Below, piece by piece: positions 35,979-48,645 of a stretch of DNA of 64,000 nt. Numbering within the stretch: position 1 is the stretch's first letter; every line of letters begins with the position of its first letter. A model generated the notes under the pieces. It was not told the origin of the DNA, ran no database searches, and worked only from the letters and a program-made list of their open reading frames with translations. The stretch is from Takakia lepidozioides (Eukaryota; Streptophyta; Takakiopsida; Takakiales; Takakiaceae), in contig CM060733.1 in NCBI GenBank assembly GCA_030704615.1, forward strand, positions 28,148,001 through 28,212,000, written 5' to 3'. The translations under genes were made by a program, and so were the position numbers.

Positions 35979-37453
35979 ATGGCAGCCGCAAGCATGGTAA
36001 CGAGAGCTGTGCTTCATCGCCTCACTTCGCTTCTGAGATCATGGCCCTTTTCGGGTATCTCTACTATGCTTTCATTTGTACTACTTTTTGTCTCGATTCT
36101 GGGTTTGTGTCCTTCTATGTGGTACAAACTATCAGCCTAATCTTGCGTCCAGTTGCTGTGAAATCACAGAGTCAAGGTCACTTAATTTCGCTTATACCAT
36201 AACACCCAAACCATTCTGTTCTGGTGTTCTGCACTGCACAATATGTGGCAATAGAGCCACCCGACACACAGACACTCTCCTTCCGAGGACGTTGTAAAGT
36301 GTTTCTTTCGTCTTTCTTCTTCCCAAGAACGGCCCTTTCTGTGCGATTGTCTGAAGATGCTGCGTGCTTGTGACAGGCCGAAATCCAGGGAGCCTAGCAA
36401 AATTGATAAGTGGGAGGAGCTCTAGTGCACTTAAAGCATCAATACCCACTCATCGGCAGAGACGCCACTTGCAAGTTAAAAGCGATGCAGGACACATTGG
36501 GCATGACTTTTCGAATGCTGAAAGGCGACAACCGGAGCTTCTGGTGCCCTTGTCGCAGCTGGTGGAGGCACGCGTCATCTACTGTGCAGCTCCCGCGATG
36601 GGCCATAATCAGGTTTGATGTTTCTTAATGGACATGGACAATACTTGGACCTACCGGGGGAGAAAATGTCAAAATCGCAACTCTGAGAGAACTCCTCAAG
36701 TTCTTCGCAAACCTTACAAGGGCAAGTGATCATTTCGTCGGGACTGCACAAGGATGGAAACAAGTTTAATGTCTCCCATAAGTTCATTACCATCCCTGGA
36801 GAAAGATCCATAAAATACGAAAGTTTAAATTGCTGAAACTGGTGGTAGAGGGAGGGTCAGAAATTAGACTGACATTTGTTGCGTTTGAGCTTTCACAGGA
36901 GGGTCACCCGGAGTGTAATGCAAGAGTACCAGCAATATTGGAGACATTGCAAAAGGCAGAGCTGACACCTGAGGTAAGGTAAGCTCAGTGGCTTTCCCTA
37001 CTGGTCCCTCTTCAGAATTATGCTTATATGTAGATGTAGATGATCACATGAACTGTTGGCCCTCTCTCTCTGCTTTGCCATTTCCACTCAGGAGAGGACA
37101 GGGACAGACAAGAAATGGGAAGAGTGTAGGGATAGGAGGAGATGGAAAGGGAAAGTGGGCAGAAATGTACTGAACTGATTACTTAGGCATATACATGATA
37201 TGGTATTGTGCAGCCATAGACATTTCAGTCCGACATAGTCCCTACTAGTTGGGTTTACATTATAGTTTGGAACTGCCAAATTGCTGCCATAATTGCTTTC
37301 ATAAATGTGAGCTTATGGGGGTGGATGGTGTCTAGATCCGAGGAAAGGAGGTTTTGAGGATTGAAAACTTCAGAACAGCATCCAAGGATGATGTGGCTGC
37401 TGTTCACTCTATGGCTTATGTCAAGGGCCTGGAAAAGGCAAGGAGCATGTCTC

Positions 37454-37488
<35 letters not shown>

Positions 37489-40400
37489 TTTTCCTTGAAT
37501 GTGGGTACGTTCTTTGTAACAACACTCAAGAACCGCCTGACCCCTCTGGCTCTTTCTCCACCCTTGAACATACAGGACATTTAATGATGGCAAACTAATA
37601 CATGATGTCTTGTGCTAGGCCCTTTAGCAGCAGCATAATAGAGTATATGTGTACACCTTCTATATGATTTGGTCAATGTACATTGCTCTCTTGGCTGGTC
37701 TACTGCATTAGGAAACCTGAAAATGAGAGGCTTGAGAATTTTTTTCTCTCTCTTTCCTTGAATGTTGCTAAGGTCTTTATAGACAGCATTCAAGAATTGC
37801 CTGATCCCGTTATTCTGCTCAGATTTTTTCATCCAGAACAGAACATGGACTTGGATAACAGGATGACTCACTAGGTTGACTCATGAGGGTTCACCCTAGA
37901 GATCTTAACCTAAAGCCTCACCAGAGAGACGCCCTCTTCAAATCCATCAAGGGATTTGGTCCTGTACCTCTGTTTACCAACTTTGAAAATCTCAAGGCTG
38001 AGCCAAAAGCCCAGGCCCTTTTGTTGGGTAAATCACACACAGCAGACTGATGCTGGTGTTAAGGGATTTCTAGAGGATATCTGGAAAACTCGGATCAATT
38101 GTCTGTTGCAAGGTAATAATACTACCGGCGTCAGCCCTGACAAAGGTAGTTTCTGTCCCTTTGTGTTCCACTCAAACTGGGCGCAGGGACAATGGCCACA
38201 AGGCTATGGCAAACGTCTTATGAGTACATTCTCTCTCTCTCTCTCTCACTGCTCACACTCAGAAGATTGATGCTTGTGTGAAGGGCTTTCTTGATATCTG
38301 GAAACCCCAAACTAATTGTTTCTAGTCCCTTTTGTTCCGCCCAAACTGGGCACGGGGTCTACGGCCACAAGGCTCTGGCAAACAACGTCTTATGAGTTCA
38401 TTCATATCTTTATCTATGAGCCGTTTCTATACACAGTAGTATGGATCTCAACATTTTCCAAATTCTGGACAGTTTGTTGGTGGATATGTTTCTGCTTGCA
38501 GCATTAAACATCTTGTCTGTTTTGTGGTTGGTTACCCTACTGTGCACCATGTGCAAATAAATCCAGGTGATGGATAGGGCTCAGGATGAGGGCCTCATAT
38601 TTCTGGATGGAACAGGACCCACATATGCTACTCCAACTGTACGTCCTCTATGTCGCTTTCACCTTTATGATACCTCCTTTGAATTATATCGTGTTGCCTC
38701 AATCATGGCTCCATCCTTTGTGCAAATATTTTTCTAGTCCTCTATAAACAGTATGAGTCTCGAGACTAATGTTCTTGTCCAACACTCTCATGGCAGACAT
38801 ATCATGAGTCCATGCTGGCAGCTGGGGCAAGTTTGGCATTGGTCGATTCAGTGGTAATTCTGCTTCCCCACTTCCCATGCTTTTTTCCTCCTCCAAAATG
38901 ACCATGCTTTCCTGAACTCTACACTAACTCAATCGAAATGGTTATGGTCTGTTGCCTGTGTCTTTAGATGAATCCTGGACAGCAGTGTGGGTGTGCGCAT
39001 AATGAGCTTTTCCTTCCTCACCCAGGAAGACAATGACTACCATGAAAGTCTACTGGAGCATGAGACTTTAATGGCTGACGTGTAATAGGATGTCCTTCTC
39101 TTCTCCATGACCTCCAGTGGACTTAATTCCACAGTTTGTTGCTAGCATGATGTCTATACCTGATCATACATTGAACACCCAGTTCCTTGTAACCACACTG
39201 GCTTAGGATTGGGTGATCACTCGGTAAACATATGCCCTGGTGGCTGAAATTTCACAATTGGCTCAGAGGGGATTGGAATCAACAGTTTTCTCGACTGACA
39301 TCTATACTAGCCTGCCCATCAACTTCCTGTGATGAAATTTTCATTGGCTCAGTACTAAGAGCTGTGGCAATTTTGGGCTGGTTTTCCATACCCTGGTAAG
39401 TACAAACCCCACAACTGTCTCTGCCAGGGTTGATATCCAGCGGTGACTATGCCTCAAGGGTAGGTCATAGCCAACCTTCTCAGGTCAAGTATAATTCTCT
39501 CTTCTTCTCCCCTCCACTCACCTAATGTTTTTTGTCCGATGTTAGGACGACTGCTGAAACACAGGAGGACAACTTGTCTTTAAGGAATTGCTTCCTTTTC
39601 TTAGGTGGCAGCATCGAGAGAAACTCACAGTCCACCTGTTGGGTTTGCGCTGGTGCGACCCCCAGGGCACCATGCAGTGCCCACTGGACCAATGGGCTTC
39701 TGTGTTTTTGGCAATGTTGCGGTGGCTGCGCGCTATGCCCAGCGGGTCCATGGATTGCAGCGTGTTTTTATCATTGACTATGATGTCCATCATGGCAATG
39801 GCACCCATGATGCTTTCTACAGTGATCCTGACATCTTCTTCCTCTCCACTCATCAGGTTACTACTGATATCTCTCTCCCCTCAACCCCCTCCCCCACCTT
39901 GTACAATCCAGTATTTCCTTTCCCAGTTTCCACCACGCTCATGTATTTTTTCCTGCTTTCATCTGGCTGTCACTGCATATGGTTGCACATGAGGTTCTCT
40001 CTTTGAATTTTCATCTTTCGGGGGGGTTCATTTTGACTGTGGACCTCAAAACTTCGTCATAATGTACCAGCTTAAGTGGTTTACTCAATACATTTCCAAT
40101 GACCTTGGAACACCATGGAGCTGGACTGAGAAGGATGTTTGCAGGCGGGCAGCTACCCCGGGACTGGGAAGATGGTGGAAGTAGGGATGGGAGCGGGTGA
40201 GGGCACCAGCCTCAATTTACCTTTGCCTGGCGGCTCGGGTGACAATGCCATGTCTAGAGTTCTCGAGGAAATTGTCATACCTGCTGCTCAGCGCTTCAAG
40301 CCTGACATCATTTTAGTTTCTGCTGGGTAATCTTTCTCCTCTCTTCGTTATTTTATCAGCAGTTATGCTCTGTTTGCCTGTTAGCAGGTGTCTCTCCTCT

Positions 40401-41613
40401 CTCTCTCTCTTTCTCTCTCTCTCTCTGGCCACAAGGCTACGGCAAACAACGTCTTATGAGTACAATCTCTCTCTCTGGCCACAATGAAGTTAGGGAGAAA
40501 ACTTCCCTGAACAGTGTGTGACATGGGAGAGGCCATCATGGATGACCTCAAGGGCTCACCCTCCCTCGGCACTAGAGTGAAATTTAAACTCGGGGAGAGA
40601 AGCCTACTTCTGAACAGCAAACAGATGCAGAGAGGAAAGAGGGGTTGCAATTGCCCGTTGTGTGGGTGACCTGAAGACAATATTCATTATCTGATTTATT
40701 GTCCTGGGTACTCTCATGAGTGAGTCGCCCTCTTCAAATCCATCAAAAGAATTGTGCCTGAACCTGTGTTTACCAACTTTGAAAGTCTCGAGGCTGAGCC
40801 AAAGCCCAGGCCCTTTTGGGGCCCAGTTATTGGGCAAACCACACACAGCAGATTGATGCTTGTGTGGATTTCTAGAGGATATCTGGAAAACTTGGATTAA
40901 TAGTCTGTTCCAAGGTAAGTCATACTACCGGCGTCAGCCCCTGACAAAGGTAGTTTCTGTCCCTTTGTGTTCCGCTCAAACTGAGCGTGGGGTCAACAGC
41001 CACAAGGCTACGGCAAACAACGTCTTATGAGTACATTCTCTCTGGCCACTACAGCAAATGAAGTCTTATGAGTACATTCATTCTCACTTTCTCCATCTCT
41101 CTATTTCCCTGTTCCCTTTTGTTTCGCCCAAACTGGGCACAGAATCTGTGGCCACAATGCTACGGTAAACAAGTTGTATGAGTACATTCTTTCTCCATCA
41201 AGCAGCAAATAGTGGGTGTTTCTAGCAATGAGTTGCAGCATGACTGCTTCATGGATCAGCTGTGGGGCTTGGCCGCCTTCTCCTTTCCACCTTCTCAAAT
41301 ATTCACCTGCAGGTACGATGCGCACGTTCAAGACCCACTGGCAGGGTTCCAATTCACAACGGGGACATACTATCGGCTAGCGTCAGGTATCAATCAGTTG
41401 GCGCGTCAGCTTTGTGGGGGCCGTTGTGTCTTCTTCCTTGAAGGGGGTTATGACCTCCGATCATTGTCCAACAGTGTAGCAGACTCATTTCGTGCCTTTT
41501 TGGGAGATCCAAGTGGATCAAGCCGGGTGGACAACCCTGCTGTGCTCTACGATGAACCTAGCATTCTAGTGAGACAGGCTATCGATCAGATCAAATCAAT
41601 TCATTCTTTATAA
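35979..41613 (+). CDS. HDA14: HDA14-like histone/protein deacetylase, organelle-targeted
   Basis: Exons are 35979-36054, 36377-36612, 36899-36973, 37336-37437, 38567-38638, 38797-38853, 39605-39856, 40145-40326 and 41313-41613. Phases agree throughout and give 450 residues. The first 60 residues ([19 protein letters not shown]...) are rich in Arg and Ser and lack acids, as in plastid or mitochondrial transit peptides. Catalytic features: GHHAVP (His228/229), DYDVHHGNG (zinc ligands Asp266 and His268), QDPL (third ligand Asp358) and EGGYDL (Tyr397). Similarity to Arabidopsis HDA14 runs along the whole length. It removes acetyl groups from lysines; the Arabidopsis protein acts in chloroplasts. 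Exon 4 appears to end at a GC donor (AAG|GCAAGG, 37438), since no GT donor keeps the frame. Introns 4 and 8 hold dispersed repeats. Confidence 0.93.
37447..37489 (+). repeat. (TC)n microsatellite in HDA14 intron 4
   Basis: A pure run of CT dinucleotides with a few interruptions, next to a TTTCCTTGAATGT block that recurs near 37,754. It marks a decayed repeat copy. Confidence 0.85.
37870..38245 (+). repeat. dispersed non-LTR repeat with (TC)n tail, copy 1
   Basis: It contains CCAACTTTGAAAATCTC, CTACCGGCGTCAGCCC, TTCC-CTCAAACTGGGCG and GGCAAACGTCTTATGAGTACATTC, and ends in CT repeats. Translation of the left part resembles the C-terminus of a non-L1 reverse transcriptase. A partial second copy follows at about 38,270-38,410. 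Confidence 0.75.
40540..41190 (+). repeat. dispersed (TC)n-tailed repeat, copies 3 and 4, in HDA14 intron 8
   Basis: The first copy spans about 40,540-41,050. It has a zinc-finger-like CNCPLCG, then [12 protein letters not shown], then the conserved CTACCGGCGTCAGCC and CGGCAAACAACGTCTTATGAGTACATTC blocks. A shorter copy ends near 41,190. Stops are frequent. Confidence 0.75.
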
Positions 41614-44169
41614 CCTCGACAAGTCACCAGTAGAAGTAGGTATCTGAAAGAGTATGCGCCACTCATTCATTTAGCTAGTGTTCAATTGGTCTTTCCATCT
41701 CCTTGGACTACTGCCCTTCTCCTGCCGAGCTAATTGATATAAGCAACTCTATTGGGACACAGTGAAGTGGTCACACTATTGCAATGGTGTGAGCCATGCA
41801 GTGAAGGACTCTCCTTATAATCCATCCACGTCTGAACTTGTATGAAGTCACTATATAGAGATATACCTTCATCAATCGTTGCCTGCTCTGGAGATGAAGA
41901 TGGGAGTAATGAATCTTGATACAGTAAACTTGGGTGATTGTGTCGGCCATGATGCACCAAGGAAGTTGAGCTGCATTCACTTGGGGGACTTTCCAGTCCT
42001 TGGCGGAGGTTTGGGCAACCCCCTTACCTCCATTGTGGCTGTTAGAAGCTGTCCACCTTCCCAATGGAAGACAGTCTCGTATAGTCCTTTAGGTGAAGAG
42101 ATATGATAATGTATGCTCGTTTGGTGACCATCAACTTCTAGATATCCCTCTCACATGTGATTTTGAACAAGTAGCATTTATATTGTAAAAGGCTTGTACA
42201 CTACAAGTTTATGAAGAAACTGAAGACGGCATGCACTTTTGAGTGTACAGTTTGTACGTAAGTTGACAAACATGCAATTCCAAGACCTAGTGCGGTGGAC
42301 CTAACAACCCATGACATGGGGTAAGAGAAATTAAAAATCCTCATTACTAGCAACTTACTTTGTGATTCCCAAATGTCAATGATGTTTTATTTTTTGATTT
42401 GGTGTGAATATACTTTTGACCAATTCAGAGCGAGAGTTCAGTCCCACTCTAAGGACCACAGCTCTAGATCATCCCAAGGCAGATTCAAGTCATACAACAA
42501 GTGTAGCACATAGGCTGAACTGACCCATCCCAAATAAAGGAATTTCCAGACCAGTGGACATCAATGGACATGGTCTCCCTAAGAATCAAAAAAGGAAAGA
42601 ACCTTGGGGGGATCCCAGTTCGAAGTTATAGTTGACCTAAAAATGAATTTTTTTTGAGGATGAGGGAGGAATTTTCCCCTAAGAATCAAAGAGGAAGGAA
42701 CCAATGTTGTACTGGTATGTGCCAGTTGGCCGGGGTATGTGCAAGGGTATGGGTACGGGTATGCCAGAACCAACCCGGCTGGTGTATCATGCAGCCTATA
42801 CCCCGGGTGTGTCTAGAACTTACAGTTTAGGGTTCCAAACATACCCAAACTGATACCATACGAGTCATCATAGCTAGCGGAGGAGCAATACTGCGATTGT
42901 GAAACAATACTTTGGGGGGGGGGGAGTGTTTCGAGATGGGAGGGGTAATAGTTATGGCATTAGGGTCGCGCCATGTTGTGTTTGCTATAGGAGGGGTTTC
43001 ATTTTTGCGGTTGGATCTTTGATGTGGGGAGGCGCAAGAGATTGAGCAGATCGGCCTTGTGATTGCAATTATTTTTGTACATTTTGTATGTTGCCCTCAA
43101 TCTGGTTTTTTTTTCAGCTTTGAAAAGGGGACACTGGCTCCTGCAGAGGGCTCCAGCCCAAAATGGAGTATGATGAATGTTGGGGTATACCATACACATG
43201 TTGCCCCAGTATAGTTTTTGCCATATCCATGCCTAGGAACCAAGGTATCTCAAAATTGGAAATGCCCATACCCATCAGATAACCAACCTACCCTGGCCAG
43301 TCCAAAATGGACATACTAGTACAACACTGGAAGGAACCTTATGGTTCGGCGGGCCGATCCTGGTTCAAAAGTTATGGTTGACCCATAACTTTAGGATGAG
43401 GAAGGAATTTTTTGAGGCTCTCTACCTATAAGTGATGGTATATGAGAGTCAATTGATTCGAATTTGGAACACCTAGGTCAGCAAATAGTGATAGAATGTC
43501 CTATGCTGAAGCAATGGTATAGAGAACTTGAATGTTGTGGCTCACCTCATAAGCAAATCTTGTTGGCCTTCAAAAGAACTAGTGTGAGGCAAGCATCCAC
43601 CTCGTGCCACTGAAGTCTGCAGGTTCAGCTCATTTTATCATCCACTTCTCAAGACCCATTTATAAGCCCATAGATGATTTTGAGTAGCCCTTTCTACATT
43701 TATGGCTAAAGCCAAGATTTCATTGGGGCAACTTAGATGGGTCAGTTTCTGCAAACTCTGAATTTTAAGATAACATCTAACGTCTTGGCCTCCATGTGTA
43801 ACCCCATCATAGACCAAATGACGGATTCGGACGCAAACCGGAGTTAGCATAAATAAGAGCCCCTTACAAGTATTGGCCCCTTTGAAGGTGTGGTGTAGTT
43901 TTAGGTTTTGTTTTTAAATAATAACATTGTGCCTCCTTTTACAACTGCAATAATAACCATCAAGGGGGGAGAGGGGGGAGTGTGTCAGCGTGTATTTTCT
44001 CATTTTTCGAAAGTAGCACCATCTTTGTAGCGCCCAAGGTGGCAAAAAAAAACGAGCAAAAGCTAACTCCGACTTCTTCAAGTGCCATTCAATTTTCCGT
44101 ATCACGAGTCAGAATCGATGGGAGGCAATACTTAGGTGTCTTCACCTTGTTGACAATGCTGCTGTTGTA
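41614..44169. other. spacer, no gene recognised
   Basis: AT-rich in parts. Two related blocks containing GTTATAGTTGACC/GTTATGGTTGACC and GAGGATGAGG/AGGATGAGGAAGGAATTTT lie near 42,600-42,680 and 43,350-43,420, with an inverted-looking purine-rich stretch between them. They look like an old repeat. No coding signal is supported. Confidence 0.45.
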
Positions 44170-44540
44170 GTGGACTTTGGTGCACTTGGGTATGATAAGT
44201 TAGCTAAAACCAGATGGTTGATAGATGCTCAGAATGATCTGTATGACCAGTTCTGGAAGGCTGAGCAGAATGTGACAGTAGATGAGATGATAGTGGTGAA
44301 GTACAAACAAAAGTACAACAAATTGCAGCAGTATCCGATAAAAATTTGGTGGTTTAGTATGCTAACTCCCCATATGTGCACAGAATGGAGGTATACCTGG
44401 GGGAAGATGCAAATGTTGATGTCACCCATGACATGGGGTATTCCGCGGTTAGTCGTTTGCTTGGTGATGGAATCTGTGCTCACCACAAAACCAAAATAAT
44501 TTTGAGAAGTGTTGTAATGATTTATATTGAATATTATGCA
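44170..44540 (+). pseudogene. piggyBac-type transposase fragment (DDE_Tnp_1_7)
   Basis: The frame 44170-44499 reads KTRWLIDAQNDLYDQFWK, then NVTVDEMIVVKYKQKYNKLQQYP, which matches the piggyBac core around its second Asp (DE-MV-KGK--L-QY-P-KP in the family). After a frameshift near 44,370 the continuation is in another frame (HRMEVYLGEDANVDVTHDMG, SRLLGDG), again piggyBac-like. Only about 120 residues survive. No terminal inverted repeats or TTAA duplication were identified. Confidence 0.75.
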
Positions 44541-46204
44541 CGAGCATTTAAAATACTTCTTCATGTCAAATCATAATAGTTTTTTTCCCCGAATAAATTA
44601 TTAATAAAATTAATCAGGGCTGCACTGCAATCCCCCTGTTCTGAAAAATAAATAAATAAAATCATAGTATGTAGTTTACTTGTTTTTTCTGAGTCAGTAA
44701 AACACTTTAAAAAAAAAACACACTCAAACTATCTTTTTTTATCAATATATTGTTAAATAAAGTAATATTGGAGCAATATTTAAGTAGATTTGACAAAAAT
44801 AATTTCTGAAATGATTCAGTTTTCAGGGGAGGGCAGCTTCAGGAAAAGATGCTGATGATGTGGCAGATGCCAATGACCGAAACAATTTTCAGGCAATTAG
44901 GGTAGCTCATGAGAAGACGACGATGACGTGGCATTATGGCACCCTATACCTACTCTACACTCAAACTAAACCAAGACCCTCCATATAGGCCTCCATATAG
45001 TAATACCTAGTTACCATCAATTTTGTGGGGCAAACCACAAACCGGGCCCATTTCTTTGTCAAGTCTGCTTTCTGACCTCCACCTTGACCTTGTGGAGGGC
45101 AGCTAGGCAACCTGTTCTAGTATACCTATTGCCGGGCTTTACTTCCTCCGTTCCTGTCCAGACTCTGGAGATAACTTGGTCCAGGACTCCTTCCATCTTT
45201 TGTCCGTATGCGAGTAGACTTGGTAGTGACCAATTTGAAGGATATGGAGGTGCTTGATGTGGTCCACTCCTATGTCCACAATCACTGGTCCTATGTTACT
45301 TTTGTCACGTGTACGTGGAAAGCAGTTACCTATATGAAGAGTGAAGAAAGTCACCTCGACAGCACGTGAAGATGTCTGCCTTCACTACAGTATGCGGCTC
45401 TACAGAAGTGGGACCCAACAGTATCTGAGGGAGCTGAGTCCACGGAGTGCAATTATATGACTCGATTGGTGGGGTTGGCCAAGCTTTGATATGCTGGGTT
45501 CCTGCGACTTACTGTCAAACGAACCACACACGAACGCCAACGACGGCGCCTGCTCTTGAAAGGAAGGTTCCGAAAGTATATATTTGCAAGTAGGAAGTCA
45601 AACCAGCGGAGCAGTTTCTGGAACATCTCCAACAAGTCGCTAACATATATAATTTCTAACTTGTTGACTAAGGAAACTCTGTCAGCTCAGCAAAAATCGT
45701 GGGGCGCTCTCTCCCAAAAGCACCGAATGCACCGAAAGCACGACGACCTGTGACTAGAACTGATGGTTTCCAATCGGACTCACTGGATGACAGAGCCTAC
45801 GTGAGATTCATGAAACCCACGAGTTGCTTGCAAGACTGCATCGTGCCTGCCTCGTATCTACACCGCTCGTCACTGTAAGAGCAGTTGCACTGTATATGAG
45901 CAGAATGAATCATACTTTTATTATTAGACCAAGGGATTCAAGAAGAATTAGGCACAATCTGTCTTCAGTTTAGTAAAACTCTAAAAATATACTGGTGTGA
46001 TGGAAAGTTCAGTGCGAAAATTTGCCAGGATTCCTGGAAAACAAACATGTATGACGGGGGTAAAATTCAAAGAAAGCCTGCTCCAGTATCTGAGTATCAT
46101 GCCACCCAGGAAGGCCCTCAGGGCCATGCTTCAATTCGTGGAGAATATCCGTCAGCATTGTTATTCATTTGATACCTATCTGGTGTTTCAGTTCTACAAT
46201 GTGA
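44541..46204. other. spacer, no gene recognised
   Basis: AT-rich around 44,580-44,800. No coding, RNA or repeat signal that I can support. Confidence 0.45.
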
Positions 46205-46213
46205 GCACCAGTT

Positions 46214-46290
46214 GGTAGGTAGCTCAGTTGGATAGAGCACCTGAGTGCCACCTAGGTGATTCTGGGGTTCAAATCCTGCTATTTTGTCAG
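46214..46290 (+). repeat. tRNA-derived SINE head
   Basis: TAGCTCAGTTGG (A box, 46220-46231) and GGTTCAAATCC (B box, 46266-46276) are spaced as in a tRNA gene. The anticodon stem does not pair properly and there is no clean acceptor stem, so this is more likely a SINE head than a working tRNA. A matching piece (GTGCCACCTGGGTGATTC to CTCAAATCCTG) lies on the minus strand near 47,762-47,800. Confidence 0.65.
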
Positions 46291-48345
46291 GTGTGGTATG
46301 ATTTTCACCCCCTTCCCTGGGTCGGTGTCCCTTCAGCCTTGTGCTTGAAAGAGGTTACTTGAAAGAGGGTATTTTCCAGTGTTGTGCGGGTCCGGGTGTT
46401 GAGCCCGGGTACCCGGCGAGTTAGGGTCCGGGTTACTCGGAACTGCACCGGGACCAGTGTCATCAGCAAAAAAACCGGACCCAGACTAGCTTGCTAGGTC
46501 CAGAACCTGTTATACCCCAACACAAAGTACCTGCGGGAACACCCAGTGGTCGCCATGTCACCTGGGATAATCTGCCGTAGAGCACTCGCTGGCAGATTAT
46601 CCTAGTTAACATGGCTCCCAATGGCCGTTTGGCCGTTACCAAATACATTACATCACTGTGTTGGCTGTTTTGGATTACACCCCTTTGCCCCGGGCATTTT
46701 CATAATCCTGGCGGGGTAGTCGCAATTTTTGAATGGCTTCACGAAGACAGAAAAAAATCATTTTCCGGGATCTTGGGGTCTCAAATCCTCCTCAAATCTT
46801 GAAAAATCGTGGGGTGAGAATCTTAGCTTCCGTAAACAAAACCCACTTACCCGGCCAGAGTCATCTCTCGCATTGTGAGGGTGCTGTAATGTAGCCATGT
46901 CTCCACATGGAATATTGTTTGACCACATTGTGAACATATCCAGTCCTAAACAAAGCCTAAAACCGAGCCGGGGCTTTCTTGCTTTGGCGAAACATAAGAA
47001 AAAGGTGAGAGTGAGGGGCATGACTCAGCACAACACACCAATGCCAGCCTTGACACACAGTGTAAGGTCCTTTGACCACATTTTCTCCATTGACTCCAAC
47101 ATGTTGCAAAGTCTCTCTCTCCAAGAGAGCCTACAAAAGACACAAGCCCAATGAGGTAGTTGCTCGTATCTATGTAAAACCTACTCATAACTTATTCTCC
47201 TTATTCTCCTTTCCAGTTTTGACCGAGAATCTAGTCTCGAAGTGAGCACAATAAGAATGCCGCCAAAAAATATTCTGGCTCTGTGCCGTTGTCATCTATG
47301 ATCTACTTTTCGTGGATGATGTTGCATCAAAAATAAATTGAACATAAAGTTGGCTTAAGCTAATAATAATAAAAGCTCCTTCGCCTTGGATTTTTTGAAG
47401 TGTCAGCTTTTAGAAAAAGCGTGGGCTTTTGTGTGGGGGGAGGTGGGGGGACACCTGCCCCACTGCAGGTGAAAGTTGATATGTAAAGCAGTTTCATTTG
47501 GGCCGATTAATTCTAGAGTGGTCCACGAATTAGCGTGGTCCAGGAGTTAAAAGAGGGGCCCAATGTAATAAGGCCACCTCTATTAATTAACGAAATGAAG
47601 GGTCCGAAAAAAGCCAAACCCTTCATATACATAAAAACCAAATCTCGGGCTCAAAGATTTACCTAATGAATGCATGGAATTCATGCAAGCCCTGCCGTAC
47701 AGTAATTATGAAAAGGTAGTAAAAATCTGGAAGATCACATAATTAGTCTAAATATCAAGGTAACAGGATTTGAGCCCTGAATCACCCAGGTGGCACGTAC
47801 GGTAATATCCAATGGACTTTCAATTATGGCATGCACAAGAAGTTGAACGGATGTTATTCATTAAAAGCCAGAATATTCTCTTGTCGATCGAATTGGAAGT
47901 CTAATCGAAAGTATGGGTGCTAAAGCAGCTGAAACCATTGCGCAGTCCTGCCTTAGGAAGGCAGGGCCAACAAAAAAAACTTTAGTGCATGTTTTGCTCA
48001 GTTTACAAAGCACTTCTACTGGGGCAATTAGAAATCATGACATTTGAGAGAGCCCATGATGACATTTGTTTTCCATGCGAAGTGGGCACTTACACAAGTA
48101 CCCCGCAAGTCCTCTCTCTCGCATTGTCGGTGCCGCATTATACCATTCCGACAAGATGGGCACATACCACGTTGGATGTGGTTGTGGGTTCAAACCACCA
48201 TCTGGTGTGTCATGAAGGTGTCCACCTACCTGTTGGAAGGCAGTAGCCCTTGTGGTGGAGTGACACCATAAGTTACGTTCCCTTGGGGAGGTGTCATACT
48301 TTTCTTTACTTTCTACATACCCATACACGTACACAAAATTCCTAA
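46291..48345. other. spacer with SINE-like pieces
   Basis: Besides the minus-strand SINE piece near 47,780, a B-box-like GTGGGTTCAAACCACC lies at about 48,185-48,200. Several short ORFs show no recognisable domain. Confidence 0.4.
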
Positions 48346-48349
48346 GGCC

Positions 48350-48364
48350 GATATATGTATATAT
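48350..48364 (+). promoter_or_regulatory. possible TATA region of the O-methyltransferase gene
   Basis: ATATATGTATATATAG lies about 290 bases upstream of the ATG at 48646. It is compatible with a TATA element and a long 5' leader, but such AT runs are common here. Confidence 0.3.
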
Positions 48365-48645
48365 AGATGTAAGTATGGTTGTAGATTGTCAAGTGTCTCA
48401 CTGGATTTGTCTCTCTCACGGAGTTGCAGTGAGCACCACACCACCTCTTTAGATCTGCTGCAGTGCGAGCTCTTGCGGGAAGCCCACTGATCAAGGCTTG
48501 AAGAGGCTCCATTGCAGTGGGAAGTTGAGCATTGAGGGTGTAGAGGTCTCTGCTCCACAGTTTTGGGTACAACAAGATTCTCAGCAGGAGGAGGGAGCAT
48601 AGGCGTTTTTGGCATTTGAAGCTCGAGAATTGAAGAGAGACAGTC

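Noticed and set aside
37255-37593. Minus ORF with Arg-Glu dipeptide repeats
   Set aside because: It is the translation of a CT microsatellite within an HDA14 intron.
46214-46290. A functional tRNA gene
   Set aside because: A and B boxes are good, but the anticodon and acceptor stems do not pair, and a partial second copy nearby points to a SINE.
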